Assembly: GCA_963969395.1 (NCBI GenBank)
Contig: OZ017798.1
Coordinates: 11,152,173 to 11,216,172 of the forward strand
Source of the DNA: Pseudoscleropodium purum
Lineage: Eukaryota; Streptophyta; Bryopsida; Hypnales; Brachytheciaceae
Length of the DNA stretch: 64,000 bases
Direction of reading: 5' to 3'
Shown one piece after another: positions 22,875-36,000 of the stretch (position 1 is the stretch's first letter; each line of letters opens with the position of its first letter). The notes beneath the pieces were generated by a model. It saw nothing but the letters and a program-made list of their open reading frames with translations, was not told where the DNA came from and ran no database searches. Position numbers and translations under genes: made by a program.

Positions 22875-23225
22875 ATGGCGATGGGGTCCCGGGAGATGGT
22901 TGTGATGGTGCTGGCGATGCTAGTATTCCTGGTTATGCGGACGGAAGCTGTCGGCACCGGTAGCGCGAGCTTGGAGTTTCCTGGATGGAAGTCTGGACGA
23001 CGGTTGTCGACGACGACCCATGAGGATTCCATGGACGAGTTTCTCGATGAGCCTACCAGGCGCATTCTCGCGACCAAGAGCTATATCAGCTACGGGGCGT
23101 TGAATGCGAACCGGTCGCCGTGTCCTTCGGCTGGGCGGTCGTATTACAACAACTGTGGGAATACGGGCGCCACGACACCTTACCGCCGAAGCTGCGTTCA
23201 GATCACTCGCTGCGCCAGAGGATAG
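22875..23225 (+). CDS. RALF-like: RALF (rapid alkalinization factor) peptide precursor
   Basis: Single exon, 116 residues from the ATG at 22875 (a second in-frame ATG is at 22881). Residues ~1-25 form a hydrophobic signal peptide (MVVMVLAMLVFLVM) for secretion. A dibasic RRIL site at 62-65 is the subtilase S1P-type processing site. The mature ~51-residue peptide begins ATKSYISYG, with the receptor-binding YISY motif at 70-73, the conserved YY near 90 and four cysteines (83, 94, 107, 113) for two disulphides, ending ITRCARG. RALFs are apoplastic ligands of CrRLK1L kinases (FERONIA type) and LRX proteins controlling cell expansion. One oddity: the usual YRRGC is YRRSC here. The ending and processing motifs make this a confident family call; the subgroup is not determined. 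Confidence 0.95.
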   Translation: MAMGSREMVVMVLAMLVFLVMRTEAVGTGSASLEFPGWKSGRRLSTTTHEDSMDEFLDEPTRRILATKSYISYGALNANRSPCPSAGRSYYNNCGNTGATTPYRRSCVQITRCARG

Positions 23226-23547
23226 CTAGCTTACTGCAATCCTTGCTACCGGAATCCCATGCCAAGGTTTGTGACCGTTTTCTCAAGGTTTGTAACCCGT
23301 TGTTCGGTGAGACAGCAAGGATCAACGGAACCCGCTGCGCTGGCATTGCAGTTCAGAGAGTGACGACATCGATCGTTCGTGACTGTGAGCTCCAAAGTTT
23401 CATCAATTGACAGGCTTCCATTACGAATGTATTATGATTCTTTGATGTACTGTAGTGATGTGTTTTATAATTCGTAGAGTTTCCTTGCGATTACGGTAAT
23501 CTACTCAGCCCATAACGCATCCACACATGTGGATTGCTTCACCAGAT

Positions 23548-23560
23548 TCAATAAATAAAT
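23548..23560 (+). terminator. Poly(A) signal region of the RALF gene
   Basis: TTCAATAAATAAAT, with two overlapping AATAAA-like hexamers, lies ~325 bp after the RALF stop and is the first strong canonical signal downstream. Confidence 0.5.
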
Positions 23561-23599
23561 CCACATGTCAGATGACTTTTCCAATTCAATTCTGGTATT

Positions 23600-26500
23600 A
23601 TCAATGGTCAGTTGTCCCAATATACTATTGAAGATTGAATGTTCTGTTGACTCTGGTGCAACACTCTGACATGTGGTCGTTGTCTTCGCACGTCCAACAC
23701 GGTAAAGTAAAGTATAGTTCGGTCACTGCTCAGATTTGACCTAATTTGTATCGAGTGGGTACGCGTTAGAGAATGCAAGTTACGGTCACCAACACTTGGA
23801 CACGAGCAAGGAAGCGGAACTGCTGGCTATAAAGCTCTGTTCCGCCCTCGCCAAGCCCAAAGAAATGTCATGTTATGTGCGACTTGGTTGTGCAGGTTGT
23901 TCTTTTCTATTATTGTACTAGAGTTTGCTTGTTGAAGTTTGCTTGCTTTTACGGCTTATTGTTGTCATGTTAGGCCTGTGGACATTTCAATTCAATATAG
24001 GTCACTTTGGAATGCGAGTGGTGGCTCATTCAGAGCTTTTCCAAGTGACACGTTTGATTTTCAGTCAGGAAATGAGAGTGAGAAATAAATCCCAAGCTCA
24101 TTCTTGTGATTGGCATGAGTTTCATTTTGGGGTCCATGTCAAACTTGAAAAGGTACGTAAGAATGCCGTCAGGGACTTGAGAAATATCTTGACCCTTAAA
24201 GGATACACTTAGCATGAGGGGCTTGGTTTTCAGAGAATCTACATTATAGCATCATTCTTCAATATTTCACCACATACCAATTTCTTAATATTGTTCTCTT
24301 CATCTTCAAGAAATGCATCTATCATGCTAAGTTTTGGGATGTTACAATTTGAATGCGTGATTCTTGCATTAGAAAGTTTGTTAAGAGTTTTTAAACACTA
24401 ACTTTGAGGTTGTCTATTGCCTTGACGAAGGTGGAAGCTTTGTCATTATTGATTGACCTTTTGAGCAAGATTCATTATGCCTATGTCAAAATTTAATTTT
24501 GGGCACCTTCTCAAAGATTCAAAATGTCCTTTTAGAATTAATGATGTTTGCAAAATGGTTTGAAGTCATAGTGATGGTTTAATACTAAGGGAGCCATGTG
24601 ATTGTTGTCAAGGTACTTAGATGTTGGATATGGTCTCATTAAATTCATCTTTTGAAGAAAATCTTTTGAAGAATCTTTTAAAATCTTTTGATTATTGGGC
24701 ATCCATGTTCTAAATTTGAAGTGAAAGATTGAACTCTAATTATTACACATGACATGTCATGTGTGATAATCAAGAAAGGAACTTTGACATCCATTTATTG
24801 CATGAGAAAAACTAAAAAGGAACAAGGGAGAGGCAAAAAGAGAGATTAATAAGAGGATTATAATATTGAGAAGATTATCAAAATGTAGTCCCACACCTTG
24901 CATTTTGAGAGAACCTAGAACTTCACTATTTATGATGATTTGAGTGTCTAGTTAGAAATGTAGGAAAAAAATAAATGACTTCAAATATTGTTCTTGTATG
25001 TAGCATTTATTCCTTTATTACATGTTTGATTTGCATTTTTGGGTTCCATAATAGGGAGGAAATGGTTCCTAAACATATGGCAAAAAGTTTTGAGTAGCAA
25101 CTCTTCAAATGCTCGTCATGAAAATATGAGCTAAGTCAACTAGCATCTAATTTAGGATAATAAGATGTCCTACACACAAATGAAAATTTGAATGAGGTGC
25201 TATGAAGTTGATTTTAAATGGATACATTTTGATGAATATTTTTCCTAACTTAATTGTCCAAATTAAAAGTTATGCTTGAAGTGAAGTAGAATGCAATCTT
25301 TGGATTAGGGAGACAACTTTAGGCAATGTATATTACTTCTATCATTTTCTTCTAAAATTTAGCATAGATGTAATTATTATGATATGCTACTCTATTGTCA
25401 AAATATCAAGTATATCACATACTATGATAATTCAATAGTGTAATAATCTCAATCCAAGAATAATCAAAATCCACTAATCCTAATAGATAGGGTTGGATTT
25501 TGAAAATCAAACTTCAAACATTAGTCTTGTACGTAATTTGGATTGTCAACATTAAACAATTGAACAAATTCAAAGTTTTTTTTATTCATTTTTTCTTAAT
25601 GCAGAAGAAATTAACATCTAATCAATGTATATTTCTAGATTTTTTTTTTAAACATTACAAGTCAATCTTTTAGGGATTAGATGACAAACACACAAATCCT
25701 TTATTTTTGGGCAAATAAAAAGATTTATTACAAATTAGGTGGTTGTTCACATATACAATTTGATTATAATATAGTAACAATACAAAAAATAATTGAGAGT
25801 TGATAAGAATAAAATACCCTACTACAATGAAGCTAAAAGTTCTGATGAAGGCCTTCTTAAAATATCAAATACTCTTGACATTCTGGTGGGTTATTTGATA
25901 CTTACTAGGTTTATCCCCAAAGTATATAAATGACCACAAGTGCCAACAACAAGGAAGTCACAAACAAATATAGAAAAATACTCAAAATAGCATATTGACA
26001 AGGTGTGTAAAAAGAATGTTGAATGTAATATTGAAAAAAAGTGTTGTAGAACTATGACTCAATATAAGTAAGTGACAAAGTTGTATCATTTCAATGAAAT
26101 AAGATTGAACAAGAGTATCAACACCATGTCTATGTCAATGATTCACTATATATTTGTATTGAATTAGAGATATTAAATAAAGTTTAGCAAGAATACTCTA
26201 AGACATATATTCTCTAAGAGATTACATATATGACTTTCTCTCATCTTGCCTTCAATATATACTATCACTTTGTCTTGAGGTTTCTTAAAAAAAAACTAAG
26301 ATTCAAGGAAATAATAAGAAATCTTAGGAATTAATAGGTGGCTTCAGGAAATCGTATATTAAGTTAGATGATCCACTTGAAGGTTTTGAGTAGCCTCACA
26401 AAATATTATAGGAGTCCCTTAAGATATGAAGCGGATATATCTAAACTTTGAAGAAAGTTTGACTTCTACAAACTATGTATAGTAGAAGTAGGAAAAATTA

Positions 26501-28300
26501 TCCAAGTTGATGGAAGGAATATGTATGTGACAAACACTACTTCCTCCATATCTATAGGACTAAAAATAATCCATTTAGGACACTTCAAGTAAGGTAAAGA
26601 AATGTACAAATAGAAAGAATACTACATTTTTGTTTGATAGAAAGTATTTATGACTATAATCGGCTATTATTTATTTATTAATGGACTTTTTATTTTTCAA
26701 CTATAAATGAAGGAGTTAAAGTATTTTTCCTTAATGAGAATAAGCTCTTGTTTAGTAAAGTAAATTTAGTCTACATGTGGATCTAAATCCATTCCTAAGT
26801 TCTTCAACTTTTGCACCCTCAATTTGTTTTGTAAATGCTTCATTTCAATGAAAACTTGACATTGATATTTTCTTAAACTCCTTCAAGCTCTATAGAACCC
26901 TTCAAGCTAAATTTTCATTTAATATGATAATAAATTATATTTGCATCTAAAATATGCATGAGGTCTTTAGAGTGACATGAAAGTGACTCAAAAAGTATTC
27001 TAGTACTTCGTATTAATTAGGAGTGGTATATGAAAGATTGTTTTATTAATTAACCCTAAGGAATATTTGCATTGGGTATTAGGACTGATATTAGTGAGAG
27101 TTCAATTAGGGAGTGATTTTTAGTAAGGCTTTGAGTCTACAAGATTTGAATATTACTAGCTTGTGAGTCTTTCTACTTTCTACTCTCCATCCTCACAAAT
27201 TTTATTTACATTGTCACGTAGTTGGATTATAAAAATTGTAAACACTAAACATGTTTTAACATCTATTTTCAAACATTTATTTTCAAACCTTTGTTTTGGC
27301 CTTTTGAAATCAGTGCACCTCAATGAATTCCAAATTATCCATATAATGTCAAATTTTAAATTTTCACACTCATGTCATATCATTATAGGTATACTATCAA
27401 TTCAAAAATCACTAGCCAAAACCTGCTCATAAGCTAAGGTCCAATTGAAAAGAGTGGTCCAACTACACAAGTATGTAGTATTCATATAGATACAAATGTG
27501 GATACAAATACATACATAGATATAGATGCAAATATATGGGGATATATGTACTTATATGTATTGAAAATGCATATATATGAATATAAATGCAAATATGGTT
27601 GTTTATACAAATAAAAATTATTCCATAATTTTCAATAACAACTTGAATTGTTATCAATATTTGAATTTTTAAACTTTAGAAAATAGAATAATATTTTTGA
27701 ACAAAGATACTTGATTTTAAATTTGTTAGTTGAAGCTTTGATACATTAATTGACTATGCATGTCTATATTTAGTTAGTTTTTGCAATTATTCCATCATTC
27801 AAAACTAAATAATTAATATTCCCAAAATTTTGAAACTCACTTACAAACTTCAACTATAAATCTATTAGAATGAAGTGCTTTTTCTTCCAACATCTTTGTA
27901 TCAAAGTTGGATTGAAAATGCAAGTGACTAATTACAAGAAATTTACTTAAAGTGAATTCAAAAGCCATCAATATAAAAAATGATAGCAAAATTACTAATT
28001 TGCTGATAGAAATTTGTGTATAATAAAGGATTAATTCCTAAATGCTCAATCATCCATTAGATGAATTGTGTAAGTTTTGAATACTATACTTCATTTAATT
28101 AATATTCTCTAAAAAAGTTGTTATAAAAACTTTATACTCCATAATATATCAATGGTCTAAACAAATGTAGAAAGAATATTCTACATGGATCTATAAAAAT
28201 GTACCGAAAAGAGGTAGGTAGCCTTGTGCATGCCACCCCTTACAAATTGAATCGTCGATTATTTATAAAAAAATTAAAATCCCTCCAGTTGCCGTTGATT
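23600..28300. other. AT-rich intergenic region
   Basis: No convincing gene. Short frames are scattered and overlap on both strands. A GATA/ATAC-rich degenerate stretch at 27480-27600 resembles the minisatellite at 28495. The rest is AT-rich sequence with no clear internal structure. Confidence 0.4.
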
Positions 28301-28494
28301 TGATTTTATGAATACATTGTGAATACCAATGAATGTGGTTCGTTGATCCTCCTAAAAAAATTGTCGATGGAGCGTCGGATGTTGTTGATCTGGATTTGGA
28401 TCCAGATGTAGATACATATACAAATACAAGATATGGTTATGAAATACAAATATATATGGAATACATATATAGATACATGATACTGATACTATAT

Positions 28495-28700
28495 GAGATA
28501 CATATATTATATAGGATACAAATACTGTATGGGATATAGATACTATATGGGACACATATATTGTATAAGATACAAATATTGTATGGGATATAGATACTAT
28601 ATGGGACACATATATTATATAGGATACAAATATTGTATGGGATATAGATACTATATGGGATACATATATTGTATGGTATATATATATTATATAGAATACC
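28495..28700 (+). repeat. 54-bp minisatellite, ~3.7 units
   Basis: Units of 54 bp, each built around GATACAAATATTGTATGGGA, TATAGATACTATATGGGA and CACATATATTATATAG, are 90% or more alike by eye. Since 54 is a multiple of three, frames on both strands stay open and translate into 18-residue repeats (YKYCMGYRYYMGHIYYIG on plus). This explains the apparent ORFs here, which should not be taken for genes. Confidence 0.88.
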
Positions 28701-29558
28701 AATATTGGATTGGATATGGTATGGGGATTTATCCCATATCAAATGCCACCCCCACCTTCACTTCAAAATTACAAAGTGGAGGGATGGGTTTGGATTCCTA
28801 ACTAAAATTAAATTAATTTTTAATTACCCTCATACCTCTAGGGATTTAATAATGAAAAATTGGATTTTAAGTTCATTGTGATAATTTTGTCACAATGACA
28901 ATGAGCTCAAAAGAGGTGGAGTTGCCTCAACCTCATGGATCTATAATAAAGATGTTTTGAAGGAATTACAATTACATATTGTAAATTTTATAAACTTATA
29001 TTACTATCTTCTAGTTCAAGCACTTAGAAGATTAAATTTCAAAGCATTCATATTTTGGACAATGAATGGAATCCTTTAAGGTTGCATTTTATCCAAATTA
29101 ATTCTCATTCATCCAAAGTAATGTTTAAATTTGAAAAAAATGAAAAGCAACCTTTCTTCATGACCAATTTGATGAAATTGGGTATAAATAGTATTTTTGC
29201 AAAAAATTAAGCAAAAATACACAAAAGAAATTGATTTGAGCTTCAAAATGTTAGAAAGCAACTTCAAGAGCATAAACTAAAGAATGGCCTCATAATTCAT
29301 CCTCATTTAGGCCCAATACATGAGGACCATTTTTGGCGTAAATTAAGTAATTTTTTGGCAAAAAGTGTGATATGTCATCTTGTGATTATTTTAGGATGAA
29401 GTTTACTTCTCAAAATCAATTGTAGGATTTCAATTTCGGCATTTCCTTGTCAAATATGACCCTTTGCATACTATAATAAAGTGGAAAATGAATACTTTGC
29501 ATACAACAAGCCAAACCAATCATGCACCCTATTATATGTAGGCCCATTATCCCCCCTG

Positions 29559-29769
29559 AACGCAATTGCATCCCTATCTATAAAAGTCCAACATTCCATC
29601 CCTCAAATGTTGAACTGTTGTAAAACCTAAACCCAATTGCATATCTATCTACAGCAGTCCAACATTCTAGCCCTCAAATGTTGAAATATTGTAGAACCTA
29701 AACCCAATTGCATCCCTATCTACAGAAGTCCAACATTTCAGCCTTCAAATGTTGAACTATTGTAGAAAG
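29559..29769 (+). repeat. 71-bp tandem repeat, 3 copies
   Basis: Three successive units start near 29559, 29630 and 29701, each reading CAATTGCATCCCTATCTA, AAGTCCAACATT and CCTCAAATGTTGAACT, ending TTGTAGAACCTAAAC. Each unit contains the small inverted pair CAACATT/AATGTTG and so could form a hairpin. The array ends ~300 bp before the VPS35 start codon. Confidence 0.85.
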
Positions 29770-29907
29770 GGACGCAATTGGGTTGAGGGTCGGCAGTGGC
29801 TTACATACCTTTCCTGCCTTCCTGTTGTGAATTAGGGGATGAATATTCCGCATGCAACAGGCCCAACCAGTTGGCAGTTCTTCAGCACTCTGCTAATTCT
29901 CCCTTCG

Positions 29908-29921
29908 AACCCTAAACCCTC
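29908..29921 (+). promoter_or_regulatory. Telo-box-like motif upstream of VPS35
   Basis: AACCCTAAACCCT, almost two units of the plant telomere repeat complement, lies ~150 bp upstream of the VPS35 ATG. Telo boxes (AAACCCTAA) are known cis elements in promoters or leaders of many plant housekeeping genes. Function here is inferred from sequence and position. Confidence 0.5.
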
Positions 29922-30071
29922 GGAATGACTCCACAGCCTTCTCGCTTCTCTAAACTTACACTACTCCCCTCCCGCGCATCGTGGTTGTTGTTTGTTGTTG
30001 CCCGCGATCTGCAGTACTACAAGCATCGATCTCGATCCCGATCGTAGTATTGCTCCTGAGGTCGAGAAGCT

Positions 30072-33000
30072 ATGCAGGTGCCGGAGGACGCCGTGAGCTA
30101 TGCGGAGGAGCAGGACAAATGGCTGGCGGATGCCGTGGCTCTCGTCCAGCACAATGCCTTCTACATGCACCGCGCTGTGGTCAGTGCTGCGTCCTTCCTG
30201 TTCTTCCCTGAATCGTTGCTCCTCTTTTTCTTTCATTAGGTTTTGATCTGTCGGTAAGAGTACCGGAGTGAATTGCCCCGTGAATTGCTGCCGATTTTTG
30301 TTAGTTTCAGGGTTACTGGCTCCGATGTGCAAAAATCTTGAAAATTTGGAAATTCTCGTGCGTGCAGGATGCAAACAACCTGCGGGATGCTCTTAAGTAT
30401 TCCGCGCAGATGCTTTCGGAGCTCCGAACTTCGAAGTTATCTCCGCAGAAATACTACGAACTCTGTATCCTGACTCTACTCTGTTGATTGGATAATTGAT
30501 TCTGTTGTTTCTCATTTTGAAATATGTGTCAAGAATGATTGAGTACCGAGAAAGAGATTAATTGGTTGCACTCGCTTTTTGTGTTCTGATTCTCTTCCTG
30601 AGGTAATAAGAGCTAAAGCGACACTGTAGCGTAGTCAATATTTTGAGAATCGCAGATTGTTAAATATTCTTGTTAGGAAATCAAACGGATGTCAATGCAC
30701 CAGAGAATAAATTATTTGGATACCATATGCAAAAGTTATAAGGGTTTAAAGTTTTCTTGTAATGTCTACACGAGGTCTAATTTTGAGCTGGTGTAGATTC
30801 TCAAAATCAATACACCTATTATTTAATGTTTGGGATTGTCGCATATAGGTAGGTGTCGCAATTAAGAGCTTCTACATTAGAGAGGCTCGTGGAATTTCTT
30901 AATATGTTGAAATTTGGCGCCTTGACCTCTTGACAAGACATGAGGACCTTCGATGAATTACGGCAGCTGGAATCGTTTTTTAAAGAAGAAACGAAAAGAG
31001 GTCGCACCAATGCTGATTTATACGAACTTGTTCAGCATTCAGGAAATATACTGCCGCGACTGTAAGTTCTCGATATACATAAAATCAGCTCTTTACAAGT
31101 GTGGAGAGTGTCACGGATTCTGTCTGAGGATCTGCTGAGTCTTTTAATTTCTGGCGTAGTTTATATGCGTATTGGTTCGATCAATATTCAGTAATGATGG
31201 AGGAGGGAGACGTTGGTACCTATCGCGGTTCTCGAGTATCAAGGTGAAGCTCATCAGATCTACCTGTTTTATTTTATGTCTAGGTATCTGCTTATCACTG
31301 TTGGATCGGTGTACATCAAGTCACAAGAAGCCCCAGCAAAGGACATTTTGAAGGATTTGGTGGAGATGAGTCGCGGTGTCCAGCAACCGATTCGGGGGCT
31401 TTTCTTGCGCAGTTACCTCTCTCAAATAAGCCGGGATAAACTGCCAGATGTTGGATCACCTTACGAAGGGTGATTTTCTAAACTCCTGCGAAAATATGTT
31501 GACCTGTTTTCAATCTCCACTTAATTAATGTCCAGGTTGCCTTGTGACAAACATATCTTTTGAGAGTTCTCAATTGCAGTCTGTGGTCGTGGATGTTACT
31601 GGGAGTCGATAGGAACAGCGTTTGAGGAGAGACTCCGGCTCATCAGTTTTGCTGTGTTTCATCGCCTCAACGAATGATGGAGTGGTTTGCTGTAAGGAGT
31701 CCTTTTGCATGTATCCATCTGCTCTGCTTGACATGGAAGTTGTACTTTAGGGAAGGTGGCAATGTGATGGACGCAGTGGAGTTTGTGCTTCAAAATTTCA
31801 CGGAGATGAACAAATTGTGGGTGCGGATGCAACATCAGGTGAGATCTTGTCTCTTGTTTGGCTCATCTCAATGTAAGCTTGACTGTGGAGCATGAATGAG
31901 AGGTTCGCTCCAACTTGCGAATGGCGAATCCTGAAGTTAACATCAGCGAAGAGTCTGCTTGTTGATGTGATTCCCTCTGCGTACCAAAGTTGACTGTCTT
32001 GTATTTGTGATCGGGTCGATGGAAACAGGGACCTGCTCGGGAAAAAGAGAAACGAGAAAAAGAACGGAGTGAGTTGCGTGACTTGGTAAGCGTTGTCGAA
32101 GCTTTCTTTCGAGGTTCGATTAGCTTGTGGTTGTCTGACTTACAGTGTGGAAGTCCGTCAGAAAGTGAGGTGCATTGACTGATTTTGATCTGGATATTGT
32201 GACCACCATTTTTTAAATTTTTTTATGCAGCTCTACAAGTAGGGAGTCTTTAGGACAAGCACTTTTTGTTTTACTCCTCTGCCTAGTATCTGTCTTTGCT
32301 TTTGCATGTATGTGGTTGTAGTTCTGGTCCGACAGTTCGTTTTCTCTTGTAGTGAGGAACCTTCAGACTTTGGAAATGGTCTGATGTTTTTTCGCTGGCT
32401 ATATTTTGGCTTATCTCTCCAAAACGATCGCTCAGGTGGGCAAAAATCTGCATGTATTGAGTCAACTGGACGGTGTAGACCTGGAGATGTACAAGGATGT
32501 TGTTCTCCCACGAGTTCTTGAACAGGTATCTCATATATTTTGTTTCCAGTGAAGTCCACTTCGAGGTCGTCTTCTCAGGGGTAGAGTGTTGTGGCAGAAC
32601 TTGATAGTACCGTCTGAAGACTGACACTTTATTCTGAAACTTGTTGTCATGCTTGGTCTTACTACTAAGTTTCCTCTCGTGTGGGGCTCGTTTCTCGCAA
32701 TAAGTCACTGTGTTTCTGGAAGTTTGTTGTAAGAGATTGCTGATGTTTATCAAGACTAATTGATGCATCAACATGTGAAACAGATTGTGAATTGCAAGGA
32801 TGAAATTGCGCAGTACTACTTGATGGACTGCATCATTCAAGTGTTTCCAGATGATTTTCATTTGCAAACCTTAGAAACTCTTCTAAGTGCTTGTCCTCAG
32901 TTGCAGGTAAAGTATTGAAAAAAATACTTACAATATGTAAGTATTGTAAGTTTACACTGTCATCTATGTGTAAACTTATATTCTGTTGGCGACTTATGAG

Positions 33001-36000
33001 AGCAATGAGACCTGCACCCTGGTAGGTCGGTCTTGTACACACCAGTCGCCAGCAGTTCCGTATGTATTAATTAAATCCTAGTCGTATTACATGAGCTTAG
33101 CAAGTGAAGGTTTGATCAGAGGACATGAATAAGCTGTACCTTGTGTATGGGTGCGCAGCCAACAGTGGACATAAAAACAGTGATGTCTCAGTTGATGGAG
33201 CGCCTTTCTAAATATGCTGCTACCGCGCCTGAGGTGTTGCCTGAATTCTTACAAGTGGAAGCCTTCACAAAGTTCAGTCACGCGGTTGTTGAGGTGACAA
33301 CATAATTCACTGTGCTGGCCTGAAGTCTATTGATATTGGTTTTGTTAGTTGGACGAGGTACTGGAGTCTAAGCATTTGTGGATCTTATAAATGCATTCTA
33401 TCCAACTCGAGCAGCAATTCCTCTTTGAAGTTGAGTCGGTTTTGGTGCTTGTAATTCACGGACGATTCGAGCTCTTGTCGCTTGCGTCAGTCTCACTTTA
33501 TGGGGGACCTGTAGAGAACTCGGGGTATTATGCCTTAGTCGCCTCACTTTCGCCACTATTGTTCCTAAGTTAACTCCTTTGAGCAAGCTCAAGGCATCGA
33601 AGTGCATGTTTCTGACTGAAAACGGACCGAATGTCAATTTGGATAGGTGATCGAAGCACAACCAGACATGCCATTAGTCGGGGCTGTGAGCCTGTACGTG
33701 GCATTACTTACTTTTGTGTTGCGAGTTCATGTCGACCGTCTGGACTACGTCGACCAAGTTTTGGTAAGCTCTGTACTCATCTAGGTGTTCATTTCAGGTC
33801 TGTCTTGGTCGTTTTAGTAGTTAACGACCACATATTGAGTTGTGGATTTGGGGCATGAGAGCCAAGCTGGAATTTGAAACCAAACATGTGAAGTAGAGTT
33901 GGGGAGTCGTTTCAGATCTGAAACCTTGGAAAAGTTGGCGTCTAGAGCAGACTTTGAAGAGAGTAAGCTGATATGATCTTGAGCCTGAGATTTTCCCTCT
34001 GGTCTTGTAATTACAGGGAGGCTGTGTAAAGAAACTAGAAGGTAAAGGCAAGGTGAAGGATGCTAAAGCGACCAAACAGCTCGTGGCTCTCCTAACTGCC
34101 CCACTAGAGAAGTACAAGGACGTCGTTACTATTCTGAAGATGAGCAACTATGGGAAGTTGATGGAGCACTTAGACTATGACACGAACAGGGTGATGGCAG
34201 TGGTCCTCATACAATCAATTTTGGCAAACAACACTCTCATAACAGCTCCTGAGAAGGTAGACTTTCTGTCGATGCGTCAGTAACTTGGAGTACTGGGCAG
34301 TGCAGTCCGGAGCTTGATTGGCATGACTTGGTTTGAGTGATATTTGACGGCTCCTCCTTTCCGTGTCTATTTCTGCTGTGCATAGTGCTGTTGTTGCAGT
34401 ACTTTATGCTCTGCTCTTATGGCCACTTCTTCTTTGAGAAGAGGCTCTTGTTATATAGGGCCTTGTTTGAGACAAATATTTTGCCAATTATTTACGGAGA
34501 TAGTTACTACGTCGATCCCCTGAACATTTCGATACCGAGCTGATGGAGATTGCATTATTGCGTTTACAGTTTTATTGGCTTCTTGCCCTGTTTTGGTTCT
34601 GGAGGTAGTGATAAGTGTGTTGCAATTGCAGGTGGATGGACTGTTTGATCTCTTGAAAGAACTCATCCAGGATAGTGATGGGGCGCCATCTATTGATGAG
34701 GTACGGTATGGGTGATTAAATGATGATGTATTCCTCTTGGTGCTTTGCTCCCTCAGCCAACATCCTTCTTTAAAGTAGCGCGATTATATTGGATTGTGAA
34801 ACGTGTTGGGGTCGTCTTTCTTGCTGGTGTCAGTTGGACGAGGAGGACTTCAAGGAGGAGCAAAATCTGGTGGCGCGGCTGGTACATATGTTGGCGAACG
34901 ATGACAACGAGCAGATGTTCCAGGTGAGCAACCAGAATATGACACGTTCTTTGAAGAACATATGAACCGTTGACAACGTTGAAGAGCAGAAGTCTCGAGA
35001 GCCGTGGATCATGTTATCGAGGTGAAGGGATTTGTAGAATTAGAAGCTGTGTTGCTGTGCCAGGGGATCTTACTGGGCAGTTTGGGTGCAGATTTTATCT
35101 ACTGCAAGAAAACAGTTTGGTCAAGGGGGGCCAAAAAGGCTGCCATTTACTCTGCCACCTCTCATATTTGCCGCCCTCAAGGTGCAAGTCCTTCACTTAT
35201 CCGAGTTCTTTTCATTTCGTGGAAGAGCATATTTAACCAGCGGATGTGTTTGTACTGATGGCGGCTTTACATGAATACTGGGGTTATGTCGTGGTGGGTT
35301 ACAGTTGGTGCGCTCCTTGCATAGTGAGGATCCACCCGAAGATGGCGCTGTATCCTTGAAGAAGATCTTTCAATTCTTGCATCAGGTGAGTGGCGCCATC
35401 AGATTTGAGACAGTTGTTGGGTATTGGTGTGAATCTTCGACACAGTTAATATAATTTTTTATTCAGCTGTGATTAGCTCGTGGGTGGCAGGATAGTGCTA
35501 TGTTTGTCTTGAATTGCAGTAGATCTTTTGTCTTTGTCTTGAATGATTTGACGCGGACAATTTTCGAATTCACTTCAGTACTTGTTTGATGACGATTCTG
35601 ATCACGGCATTCAAGTACTGACCTCATCAGTTGGGAATGTGGTAGACTGTGGAGGCGCTGTCAGTGGTGCCAGCCCCAGAACTTGCCTTGCGGCTGTACT
35701 TGCAATGCGCAGAGGTGCAGATTCCTCTTCTTCTGATGTCTCCTGCAGACGGAGCGGCGGAGTGGAGCTTTCTGATGTCCACTTCACCGCTCCATTTTGA
35801 TGATTTTGCAGTCTCTATCGGTCTACTAGTCAGGAGACCGATTGGAATGTAACAGGAGTGAAAATGCTATCTCGTTGAAGCACTTTTTCACCCCTATTGA
35901 ACTCTTCGCTTGGCTGTGTGCACTGTCCAGCTGAAAATCTTCTAGTATGAGCTCCACTCGTACAGGAATATTGATGTGGCCAGATCGTGGATTGATCAGG

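Noticed and set aside
28352..28801. Long overlapping reading frames (up to 116 codons) on both strands with Tyr/Ile-rich repeats
   Set aside because: They are produced by the 54-bp minisatellite, whose period is divisible by three; no start context, domain or flanking gene structure.
29559..29769. CRISPR-like array from regularly spaced repeats
   Set aside because: Whole 71-bp units are contiguous tandem copies without unique spacers, and the context is a plant nuclear genome.
32283..32867. 194-codon minus-strand frame within VPS35
   Set aside because: Runs antisense across VPS35 exons 7-8 and an intron; no homology recognised, whereas the plus-strand exons are conserved.
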